A stretch of 64,000 nucleotides of DNA, from positions 1,801,001-1,865,000 of the forward strand of contig NZ_CP080025.1 in NCBI RefSeq assembly GCF_020463795.1, read 5' to 3'. The position numbers and the translations under genes were made by a program. This DNA is from Echinicola marina. Its GTDB lineage: Bacteria; Bacteroidota; Bacteroidia; Cytophagales; Cyclobacteriaceae. The notes below the pieces were generated by a model that ran no database searches, was not told where the DNA came from, and worked only from the letters and a program-made list of their open reading frames with translations. Positions 9,053 to 16,514 of the stretch are shown in pieces (position 1 is the first letter of the stretch; every line of letters begins with the position of its first letter).

Positions 9053-10085
9053 ATGTGTATCCGTTTTACTGCACGTATGGGTAAGTGCCCGCAATAACGA
9101 GCCTTTCAAAGAGTCCTTTGCCAAAATATCTTCGGTTCAATCTGTAAACAAATTCATTTAAATAGTTCTGTAAATATTTATAAGTTATCATGTGATATAC
9201 CCCCAACAGCGTTCTTTTAAGATTACTGATTGCTTTGTGTACCCATTTTAAGGTGTCGTTTACGGACTCCTTTCCCGATGGAACGGCCAAATGGGTGGCC
9301 ACCACTTCCTCTATTTTCGAGTAGGCCGTGTTCTTGTCTGTAAACAGTACCACATCCCCTCCGGTATTGGCCCGGATAAAGGCATTGACACTCTCGCAGT
9401 CCACTTTGTCCATGACCCTCATTTTGAAATAGCCACAGCGCTTTGTTTTCTGCCCGGAATCCAGGTCTTCCAAGGGTACCGATTCGGCCGCCACCGCTAC
9501 TGCGGTCTGTTTCTGGCTGCCTTTTCCACGTTTAAGCTGACCCAAGATCTGGTTCTCCTGTACGGTTTCCATATAACACTCGTCATATTCAATCATGTCA
9601 CTGAGGATATAAAGCTCATCTCGTTGTCCCATGGCTGACCGTATCCTGTGCATCAGACGGAAAGTGGTCTCATATCGGCTAAGCCCCAGTTGCCGCTGGA
9701 GCTCAAGGCAGGAAAACCCTTTCTTGGTCGCCGACATAAACAGCATGGCCAACAGCCAGATACGGAGCGGAAGCTTGCTGTTTTCCATTACCGTCCCTGA
9801 TTTAAGAGAAGAACGTCTCCGACAACTGCTGCATTCGAAAAACCTGCCGTTGGCAAACCAATAGTGTCGGGTTATCTTCTCACAGTTTTTGCACCGTATA
9901 CCGCTTTTCTCACGGTATTTCTTGATGTATTGTTCACAACTTTCCTCATCTGGGAAATGGCCCGTAAATTCTATAAGGTTCATAGCTTTTCTTGTTTTTA
10001 TGCAAGAAAACAACTATCCTGATACCTTGAAATTTAATGACACGTATTGTCATATTTTATTACGTGCACTCTTACGGATACACAT
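9053..10085 (-). mobile_element. IS1595-family (ISXO2-like) insertion sequence, apparently complete
   Basis: This 1033-bp element is bounded by 24-bp imperfect inverted repeats: atgtgtatccgt...tgcacgt at 9053-9076 and its complement at 10062-10085, identical at 20 of 24 positions. It carries one full transposase gene whose stop codon lies inside the left repeat. It is flanked by 10-bp direct repeats; the family usually makes 8 bp, so two bases may match by chance. It sits 26 bp before the start codon of the outer-membrane gene at 10112 and near the 5' side of the DUF6544 remnant. Confidence 0.9.
9066..10013 (-). CDS. IS1595-family transposase
   Basis: This 315-aa transposase has an N-terminal zinc ribbon (CKNC...CSSC, about residues 37-60), a helix-turn-helix (FSCLELQRQLGLSRYETTFRLM) and a DDE_Tnp_ISXO2 core. 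Acidic residues are seen in MIEYDECYME and VVLFTDKNTAYS. In the third block, where many relatives read VEGFFSLLKR, this one reads VHKAISNLKR, so the usual Glu position appears to be His. Variants at that position are known in the family as far as I recall, so this need not mean loss of activity. The gene is intact and full length. Confidence 0.93.
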   Translation of the reverse strand: MFSCIKTRKAMNLIEFTGHFPDEESCEQYIKKYREKSGIRCKNCEKITRHYWFANGRFFECSSCRRRSSLKSGTVMENSKLPLRIWLLAMLFMSATKKGFSCLELQRQLGLSRYETTFRLMHRIRSAMGQRDELYILSDMIEYDECYMETVQENQILGQLKRGKGSQKQTAVAVAAESVPLEDLDSGQKTKRCGYFKMRVMDKVDCESVNAFIRANTGGDVVLFTDKNTAYSKIEEVVATHLAVPSGKESVNDTLKWVHKAISNLKRTLLGVYHMITYKYLQNYLNEFVYRLNRRYFGKGLFERLVIAGTYPYVQ

Positions 10086-10095
10086 ATTATTTAAT
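10086..10095. repeat. Direct repeat (target duplication), right copy
   Basis: Second copy of ATTATTTAAT, matching 9043-9052 and bracketing the insertion sequence. Confidence 0.8.
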
Positions 10096-10111
10096 GCTTA
10101 GTTTAAATTAG

Positions 10112-11182
10112 ATGAAGAAAAGTATGACAATACCTTATTTTACTAGGTTTTTTTCTGTTTCTATAATGCTGGTTTTTGTAGAACTAGCCCTTCTGCCTAG
10201 CTTGTCCATGGCCCAATAAACAGATAGTACACAATCTAAGGGAGAGTATCCTTATGTTTTGCCCTTTTTGGGGAAGAAGGCCTACGAAAGGGGCTATGAG
10301 TTGCCCTTGCCATTTGGACTAAATGTGGGTACCATTTTTAATCGACAAGGACTGGTGTTAGATGATTTTGAGATGGCCATTGCTGATCCTAATAGCCCAG
10401 AAGCTGACTTAACCTATAGGGACTTGTCCGGCATCCTTGATTTTGGGCCATCTGAGGGGAGAATTAATACTTTGAATATTCGGGGAGATGCTTTTATTCT
10501 TCCATTTTTAGCAGTAGGTGGTTATTATGGAAGGGTATGGGGAGAGCAAAGCATTAGTTTTAGTGTCGTAGGGAGCGATTATTTTAAAAGTACCACAGAT
10601 ATCAAAGGCCAGTATTATGGTTTAAGTTTATTGGGGCTTATTCCCCTTGGACCTGTCGTCTTAAGTGCAGATTATTCATGGTCTTGGACCACCAACAAAA
10701 ATTTGGATAAGCCAGTACTCGTGAAGGTTAGCGGTTTAAGGTTGATTAGAAGGATATTGACCAATAAGGAAAACAGGTATTTTGCCGTTTGGGCAGGGGT
10801 ACAATTCCAAAACCTGGATAACCGGAGTTCGGGTAATATCCGCTTGGATGAGGCTTTGGGGATTAGCGAAGAGGATAAAATGCGTTTAGAGGATCATTGG
10901 GAAATGTATACCAACAACGAGGTGCCCAATGGTAGAGGTGAATATTGGAGTGATTTGACCTTGGCCCAGCGTCTTGCCCAGCAGGCGGCCTATGATTTGG
11001 TCAAAGGTGTAGCTGATGATAATGTCTTTTATAAGTTCAACAAAAGACTGGAGTATGATTACAGCATGTTGTTGGGCTTGAATTACCAACATAATGCCAA
11101 GTGGCAGTTCAGGTCTGAATATGGCTTTTTGAAGACCAAGCAGCAACTGATGATCATGGCGACTTATAGATTTGGCTTGTAA
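10112..11182 (+). pseudogene. Outer-membrane beta-barrel-like gene with an early in-frame stop
   Basis: ATG at 10112 opens a signal peptide (MKKSMTIPYF...LSMAQ, 35 codons) that ends at TAA 10217-10219. The same frame then runs open to 11182 (TDSTQSKGEYPYVLPFLGKK onward), giving about 355 residues in total. The body has alternating aromatic strands, is rich in G, Y and W, and ends in MIMATYRFGL, typical of an outer-membrane barrel C-terminus. No good internal start exists (a TTG at 10259 would leave no signal peptide), so the gene is probably dead unless the stop is read through. An IS element ends 26 bp upstream and may have removed its promoter. The barrel family was not recognised. Confidence 0.7.
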
Positions 11183-11250
11183 GGCAGGCTATTGCTCTTT
11201 AGGAGCAGGTATTAGGTATTGCCCGTCTTTAGACCATTAAATAAAAAAAG

Positions 11251-11292
11251 AATAGGATGTCTTCTAAAATGAATGGAAGTCATCCTATTTTT
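11251..11292. terminator. Bidirectional terminator between convergent genes
   Basis: aataggatg at 11251-11259 pairs with catcctatt at 11281-11289, extended inward by tcttc/gaag. T-rich tails on both strands serve the convergent genes at 10112 and 11311. Confidence 0.8.
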
Positions 11293-11310
11293 CTCAATAC
11301 CATTTACTTT

Positions 11311-12042
11311 TTATTCAGAGCACCTGCCATTAAGCATATCCTCTAAGCTGGGATTGTATTTGTTTTGACGGGCTATAAATGAGGTTGATTCACTATTGTC
11401 TTTTAGGAAGTCGGTCAAGCTACAGAAATCACTAAGGGAATCATTGGAATCGATTCTCAGATCTGATGAGGAAGTGATTGAGCTGAGTTGGGTAATGTCT
11501 GTCAAGTTAATATTGTTGCCAATTAATAACTGTGGTACCTCCTTCAGTGTGTTAAGACCATTGAGGTTATGTAGGGATCTGTTATCAAAAATGAAAAGTT
11601 GGATATTGATTTTTGATAGGCTATTGAGCCCCTCTAAATTTTCCATTGCATCATTATTGTATAATCTAAATGATTTCTCTATCGATTCTAAATTATCCAG
11701 GCCATGTAGACTTTCCAGTGCAGGATTGTTTTCAATTTCTAAAAACTCAAGCGTTTTGAGTTTCTCCAGACCTTCCAGTGACTTTAGCTGACTATTTGAT
11801 TTGATGAAAATCCCCTTTACACTTTCTAGGTTTTTGAGTTGGTGGAGATCTGCAATGTCGTAAGTGTTGTTGATGGTAAGGTTGCCGTTGATGGTCTTAT
11901 AGGCCTGTATTTCCGGATTTTCTAAATCAGTCGCCGAATAAATCGTTAAATTACCTTCCAAGTGGCTGGGAAGTTCAATGTTTTCCTTTTCATCACAGGC
12001 AAAAAGACAAATGCTGATGGCGATTAGAAGAAGCTTTTTCAT
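11311..12042 (-). CDS. Leucine-rich-repeat surface lipoprotein
   Basis: This 243-aa protein has a lipoprotein signal (MKKLLLIAISICLFAC) followed directly by DEKEN, the kind of acidic +2 to +5 stretch that sends lipoproteins to the cell surface in Bacteroidota. The mature part has irregular repeats of about 22-25 residues such as LEGLEKLKTLEFLEIENNPAL and LHGLDNLESIEKSFRLYNNDAM, close to receptor L-domain or LRR repeats. A C-terminal cap holds two cysteines (FCSLTDF and NGRCSE). It is monocistronic. Such proteins often bind other proteins or polysaccharides; no ligand is inferable. Confidence 0.8.
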   Translation of the reverse strand: MKKLLLIAISICLFACDEKENIELPSHLEGNLTIYSATDLENPEIQAYKTINGNLTINNTYDIADLHQLKNLESVKGIFIKSNSQLKSLEGLEKLKTLEFLEIENNPALESLHGLDNLESIEKSFRLYNNDAMENLEGLNSLSKINIQLFIFDNRSLHNLNGLNTLKEVPQLLIGNNINLTDITQLSSITSSSDLRIDSNDSLSDFCSLTDFLKDNSESTSFIARQNKYNPSLEDMLNGRCSE

Positions 12043-12343
12043 GGTTGATTTAATCTTAAAGGTATTTTGCTTTTGGGTTGGTTTATTTTAATTGGAATCA
12101 AAAAAGACTACTGGAGCAAAGTTTATTTTGTTCAAACGACAAGCTGAGGATATAAAACTAACTAATGTTAGGTTTTTTGCAAAAAAATAGTCCAGCTGGT
12201 GTGCTGTGATTTTGATGAGTAAAAAGTCATTTGATTGAAAATCAGTATGAAATGAAAGGTCTTTTAAGTCTTCATTTAATGTTCATTCGGATTTACGGTA
12301 ATTCTTTATTCCTTTTCAAAATGAAATAGATGAAATTTTAAAA
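12043..12343. other. 301-bp AT-rich gap, no gene seen
   Basis: The stretch lies between the 5' end of the LRR lipoprotein gene and the 3' end of the beta-lactamase gene, both leftward. It should hold the LRR promoter. I saw no convincing TAnnTTTG motif, hairpin or open frame in it. Confidence 0.5.
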
Positions 12344-13084
12344 TTATCTGGCGTCTTCATCTTTAAATAAAGCTATTGTATAATCCAATAACTCTTTTCC
12401 CCCGGGAGTACCATGTCCCGGGATAATTATTTCAGCTTTTTCATATTGTTGTTTTATTGTGCTCACGGTTGTGGGCCATTCCACGGTATTGGCGTCTTCC
12501 AGGTTCCCTTTTCCGGCCCGCAGCTCCTTGATCAGGCAACCCCCAAAAAGTACATTTTCCTGGGGGAAATAACTGATGATATTGTCCTTGGTATGTCCTT
12601 CTCCTAGAAATTCATTGATCAATTCAGTTTTTCCAATTTTTAATTGGAGGATTCCCTCAAATCCATGCTGGGGGAAGATTTTATGGTTTTCTTTTGCTAG
12701 GTCAATTGTTCGTCTATTTGCATAGGAAGGGATGTCCTGACGATGGAATTCACCCAAACCACCAATACAGTCTGTGTGAAAATGTGTTGCAACAACTCCA
12801 ATTGGTTGGCATTTAAGGCTTGTTTTTATCCAATCGATCAATTCCTTCGAGTCGCCTTCTGTCACTGGTGTGTCCACGATCAAAGCTTCTCCATGATCAA
12901 TGACAATGAGTCCGTTACAGGGCACTTTTCCAAAATCGGTGGTTTCCAGATAGGAGACATGTAAAAAGCTGTTGGGGCTAAGCTGTTTGATGGACAGTGA
13001 TTCACTTTCGTATATGAATTCAGGCTTTTCGGAATTGCAGGCCAATGTAACGAGCAATATGAACAATAATAAATTGACTTTCAT
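12344..13084 (-). CDS. bla: Subclass B1 metallo-beta-lactamase, lipoprotein-type signal
   Basis: This 246-aa protein should hydrolyse beta-lactams, probably including carbapenems, in the periplasm. All six B1 zinc ligands are visible: H101, H103 and D105 in THFHTDCIGG, H164 in GEGHTKDN, C183 in FGGCLIKE, and H224 in PGHGTPGG. The C183 ligand separates B1 from B2 and B3 enzymes. The signal ends LLVTLAC-NSEK, so it is probably membrane-anchored like NDM-type enzymes. Chromosomal B1 enzymes are known from this phylum, including one from Echinicola. The gene stands alone, divergent from rluE, with no LysR-type regulator beside it, so it is likely a resident gene rather than an acquired cassette. 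Activity is inferred. Confidence 0.9.
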   Translation of the reverse strand: MKVNLLLFILLVTLACNSEKPEFIYESESLSIKQLSPNSFLHVSYLETTDFGKVPCNGLIVIDHGEALIVDTPVTEGDSKELIDWIKTSLKCQPIGVVATHFHTDCIGGLGEFHRQDIPSYANRRTIDLAKENHKIFPQHGFEGILQLKIGKTELINEFLGEGHTKDNIISYFPQENVLFGGCLIKELRAGKGNLEDANTVEWPTTVSTIKQQYEKAEIIIPGHGTPGGKELLDYTIALFKDEDAR

Positions 13085-13267
13085 TTTGATGAATGGGGAT
13101 AATCTTGATGGCAGAAAAGTTGAAGCGGATGACTATAGTTCCCTTCAAGCTATTTGACAAAAATACCGAAAAACGGCTCCTCTTTAATTATAAATATAAG
13201 CAATTTATTTGTGGTGTGCCCGTTTTTGTTTTTACCTGCATTATTGAGCAACTTTGTGCTTCTCTAA

Positions 13268-13933
13268 ATGACAGTGTTTATGCCCCGATATTTTGTGATA
13301 TACAAGCCTTTTGGCATTTTGAGTCAGTTTAGCGGCGAACAAGATACCTTGAAGGCCGTCGCGGATTTTCCTAAGGAGGTGTATCCTGTCGGTAGATTGG
13401 ATAAAGACAGTGAGGGACTGTTATTGATCACGGATGATAAAGCGCTAAATCATTATTTGCTCAATCCCCAGTTTGGTCACAAACGTTGTTATTTGGCGCA
13501 GGTGGAGGGTAAGCCGGATGAGAAAGCTTTACAGCAATTGGAGAAAGGAGTGGGGATTAAAGTGGAAGGAAAAGTATACCATACCAAGCCTGCAAAGGCG
13601 ACATTAAAAATAAATGCGCCTGAATTACCCGAAAGAGACCCACCAATTCGTTATCGTAAGAGCGTATCAGATTCTTGGTTGACCTTGACCTTGACCGAAG
13701 GTAAAAATAGGCAGGTTCGTAAAATGACCGCAGCAGTAGGGTATCCTACGCTTAGGTTGGTCAGGTGGTCCATGGAGAATTTGAATATTCAGGGCTTTGA
13801 AGTGGGGGAAGTGAGGGAGTTTGAGCAGACAGAAATTTACCGGCTTTTGAAGGTGGACCAAGGGAAGTTGGTAGCGAAAACCAATAAGCCTTTTCATAAA
13901 CGTGGAAAGGGTGTTTATAGGAAAAAAAGATAG
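13268..13933 (+). CDS. rluE: 23S rRNA pseudouridine synthase, RluE type
   Basis: This 221-aa RsuA/RluB/E/F-family synthase converts a uridine to pseudouridine in 23S rRNA; E. coli RluE acts at U2457. The catalytic aspartate is in the family motif VGRLDKDSEGLLLIT. YFVIYKPFGILSQF at the N-terminus, PPIRYRKS and WLTLTLTEGKNRQVRKM complete the pattern. There is no N-terminal S4 domain, as in RluE. Translation may begin at ATG 13280 (MPRYFVIYK), which fits homologues better than 13268. A basic tail (KRGKGVYRKKR) could help RNA binding. Confidence 0.9.
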   Translation: MTVFMPRYFVIYKPFGILSQFSGEQDTLKAVADFPKEVYPVGRLDKDSEGLLLITDDKALNHYLLNPQFGHKRCYLAQVEGKPDEKALQQLEKGVGIKVEGKVYHTKPAKATLKINAPELPERDPPIRYRKSVSDSWLTLTLTEGKNRQVRKMTAAVGYPTLRLVRWSMENLNIQGFEVGEVREFEQTEIYRLLKVDQGKLVAKTNKPFHKRGKGVYRKKR

Positions 13934-13967
13934 TGGCCATTCGTATGTATTTTCGGCCCTTGTTAAA

Positions 13968-13998
13968 TTGTGTTAAATGGCAATTTATTCTAATTTAG
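13968..13998 (+). promoter_or_regulatory. Possible promoter of the MoxR gene
   Basis: TTG at 13968-13970 is followed after 20 nt by TAATTTAG at 13991-13998, one base off the TAnnTTTG consensus. It lies 72 bp before the MoxR start. Confidence 0.3.
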
Positions 13999-14069
13999 GC
14001 TTCTTATTTTAGCAGGGAGCAATTGCCCTGAGAAAGAAACAGGAAAGAAAACATAAAAAAATCACAATA

Positions 14070-15041
14070 ATGCATCAGGAAAAGATTGAGCAAGTCATCA
14101 ATGAAGTGAAGAAAGTGGTGGTAGGTCAGGAGCGAATGGTTAATAGACTGTTGATTGGACTTTTTACCAATGGCCATATCTTGTTGGAAGGGGTGCCCGG
14201 TTTGGCCAAGACCCTTACCGTGAATACCTTGGCCAAAGTATTGCATTTGGATTTTAATAGGATACAGTTTACTCCGGATTTGTTGCCATCGGATTTGATC
14301 GGTACCATGATTTATAATCAGCAAAACGGTGATTTCGAAGTGAAGAAAGGGCCTATCTTTTCCAATTTGATATTGGCCGATGAAGTAAACCGTTCTCCAG
14401 CTAAGGTCCAGTCTGCCTTATTGGAGGCCATGCAGGAAAAACAAGTAACTATCGGGGAGAATACTTTCCAACTAGACAGACCTTTTTTGGTACTGGCCAC
14501 CCAAAACCCGGTAGACCAAGAAGGAACCTATCCGCTTCCAGAAGCCCAGGTAGATAGATTTATGATGAAGGTCCATATCGACTATCCGGAGAAATCAGAT
14601 GAACTGGAAGTCATGAGAAGGATGGCCAATATGAGTTATAAGGCTGATGTTCAGGCCATATTGTCTAAAGAGGATATCTTTGATATCCGAAATAAGATCA
14701 ATGAAGTTCAGGTGTCAGAGCCTTTGGAGCATTATATTATTGAATTGGTATTTGCGACCAGGTTCCCGGAACAGTATGGATTGCATGAAGAAGCCAAGTA
14801 CATTCAGTTTGGCGTTTCACCAAGGGCGAGTATCAATTTGAACCTTGCAGCTAGGGCAGTGGCCTTTATGGATGGTCGGGATTATGTGCTTCCGGAAGAT
14901 ATAAAAGAAGTGGCCGAAGATGTACTAAATCACCGTATAATCCTTAATTATGAGGCCGAAGCAGATAATGTGAACACCAGAGACCTCATTCAGATTATCT
15001 TGGACAAGATACCTATTAATAAAACGGTAACATTGAAATAA
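14070..15041 (+). CDS. MoxR-family AAA+ ATPase
   Basis: This 323-aa ATPase belongs to the MoxR group of AAA+ chaperones that help assemble or activate protein complexes. Walker A is GVPGLAKT at residues 41-48. Walker B is LILADEVNR near residue 110. The sensor region reads LATQNPVDQEGTYPLPEAQ followed by an arginine-finger-bearing helix, and a C-terminal lid follows. Full length for the family. Its usual partners (DUF58 protein, von Willebrand A proteins, TPR protein) are absent: the next gene is a surface lipoprotein after a terminator, so it is an orphan here. Confidence 0.93.
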   Translation: MHQEKIEQVINEVKKVVVGQERMVNRLLIGLFTNGHILLEGVPGLAKTLTVNTLAKVLHLDFNRIQFTPDLLPSDLIGTMIYNQQNGDFEVKKGPIFSNLILADEVNRSPAKVQSALLEAMQEKQVTIGENTFQLDRPFLVLATQNPVDQEGTYPLPEAQVDRFMMKVHIDYPEKSDELEVMRRMANMSYKADVQAILSKEDIFDIRNKINEVQVSEPLEHYIIELVFATRFPEQYGLHEEAKYIQFGVSPRASINLNLAARAVAFMDGRDYVLPEDIKEVAEDVLNHRIILNYEAEADNVNTRDLIQIILDKIPINKTVTLK

Positions 15042-15063
15042 GCTTATTTAACGTCTATACAAG

Positions 15064-15090
15064 GCCTTTGAGAGATCAAAGGCTTTTTTT
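15064..15090 (+). terminator. Terminator of the MoxR gene
   Basis: Stem gcctttga at 15064-15071 pairs with tcaaaggc at 15076-15083, followed by seven T. Confidence 0.85.
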
Positions 15091-15229
15091 GTGCTTTTTT
15101 GTTAATTAAATATTAATCCCGCCAAACTTTTTTTAAAAAATACATAATTGGAAAAATTCTTAAGCCCCGGAAAATTGATCCAGATTTGTGGAACAAAACA
15201 AGCAAAAAACACAAATCAATTTCATACTT

Positions 15230-16417
15230 ATGAAAAAGTTCAACTTATTATTTGCTGTACTATTGGGGTCCACGCTTGGATTTACTTCTTGTAGTGATGA
15301 AAACAATGATCCAATAGTAGATCCAACTGAAGATGAAAACATCATCAGTTCAAACATTACTCAAGATATGACTTGGAAAACTGGCGAAGTATATACACTT
15401 GCTGGTAGAATCGTTGTTGAAGCAGACGTTACTTTGACCATTGAGCCAGGTGTGATCGTAAAAGGTCAGGCAGGTTCTGGTTCAAATGCTACAGCATTGA
15501 TCATAGCTAGAAATGCTGATATTATGGCTGAAGGTACTGCTGAGCAGCCTATCATATTTACTTCTGTTGCTGATGAAATTCAGCCTGGTGAAATTGCCAG
15601 CCCTAACTTGGATCCTGATATTGATGGTCTTTGGGGTGGTCTTATAATCTTGGGTAATGCAAAAGCGTCTCTTGCAGGAGATGTTACTGAAACGCAGATT
15701 GAAGGTATTCCACCATCTGATACCAATGGTCTTTACGGTGGATCTGATGATGATGATAATTCAGGTGTGTTGAAATATGTTTCTATCCGTCATGGAGGAG
15801 CCAATATTGGTGAAGGTAATGAAATCAACGGCCTTACCCTTGGGGCAGTAGGTACTGCTACCAAAATCGAGAACATTGAGGTGATTTCTAATCAAGATGA
15901 TGGAATCGAATGGTTTGGTGGAACAGTTTCAGTAAAAAATGTAGTGTTCTGGAATGTAAAGGATGATGCTGTAGATGCTGACCAAGCATGGAATGGTACT
16001 TTGGATAACTTCATCGTTGCTCACTCTGAAGATACTGGTGACAACTGCTTTGAATTGGATGGTCCTGAAGGATCTTATGTAGAAGGAAATTATACCTTGA
16101 CTAATGGAACAGTGATCGCCGGTGGTTCTGCAAAATTGGTAGACAATGATGATAACACCAATGTGGACATGTCTAATATCTACTTCACAGGTATTACCAA
16201 TCAGGTATTTGATCAAATGCCAACTGTAGCTTCAAGCTTAAGCAATATTGAAGTAACCCTTCCTGAAGGAATCGTAATTACTGATTTGTTCCTGGGTGGT
16301 TCTGATGCCAATGTGACAGCTGTCGCTGAAGGTGAAAATACAGTGGGTGCTGACAAGTCTGTCTTTGCTGGATGGACATGGACTGCGGTATCAGGTACAC
16401 TTGATGGCTTGAAATAA
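15230..16417 (+). CDS. Surface lipoprotein with beta-helix-like repeats, paired with a TonB receptor
   Basis: The start is placed at ATG 15230 (MKKFNLLFAVLLGSTLGFTSC), giving 395 aa with a clean lipobox and an acidic SDENNDP tail after the cysteine. The open frame back to GTG 15188 would put 14 polar residues before the signal. The body reads like a right-handed beta-helix: ADVTLTIEPGVIVKG, TALIIARNADIMAEGTAEQP, GLWGGLIILGNAKA, LKYVSIRHGG and IENIEVISNQDDGIEWFGG. Homologues of this kind sit next to TonB receptors in many Bacteroidota, as here. It is likely a surface partner of the receptor at 16515. Ligand unknown. Confidence 0.8.
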   Translation: MKKFNLLFAVLLGSTLGFTSCSDENNDPIVDPTEDENIISSNITQDMTWKTGEVYTLAGRIVVEADVTLTIEPGVIVKGQAGSGSNATALIIARNADIMAEGTAEQPIIFTSVADEIQPGEIASPNLDPDIDGLWGGLIILGNAKASLAGDVTETQIEGIPPSDTNGLYGGSDDDDNSGVLKYVSIRHGGANIGEGNEINGLTLGAVGTATKIENIEVISNQDDGIEWFGGTVSVKNVVFWNVKDDAVDADQAWNGTLDNFIVAHSEDTGDNCFELDGPEGSYVEGNYTLTNGTVIAGGSAKLVDNDDNTNVDMSNIYFTGITNQVFDQMPTVASSLSNIEVTLPEGIVITDLFLGGSDANVTAVAEGENTVGADKSVFAGWTWTAVSGTLDGLK

Positions 16418-16437
16418 TAAAACTTTCTGAATTCTCA

Positions 16438-16460
16438 GAAGGAGCCTTTTAGGCTCCTTC
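16438..16460 (+). terminator. Hairpin between lipoprotein and receptor genes
   Basis: gaaggagcc at 16438-16446 pairs perfectly with ggctccttc at 16452-16460. It lacks an immediate T tract (taccctttacttttt follows), so it may attenuate rather than fully terminate transcription into the receptor gene. Confidence 0.5.
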
Positions 16461-16514
16461 TACCCTTTACTTTTTCATCTTTATACTCGTTAGCTGTAAC
16501 TTAAAAACACAAAA

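Noticed and set aside
9291-9864. Plus-strand open frames inside the insertion sequence
   Set aside because: They are mirror frames of the transposase gene with no family match or start context.
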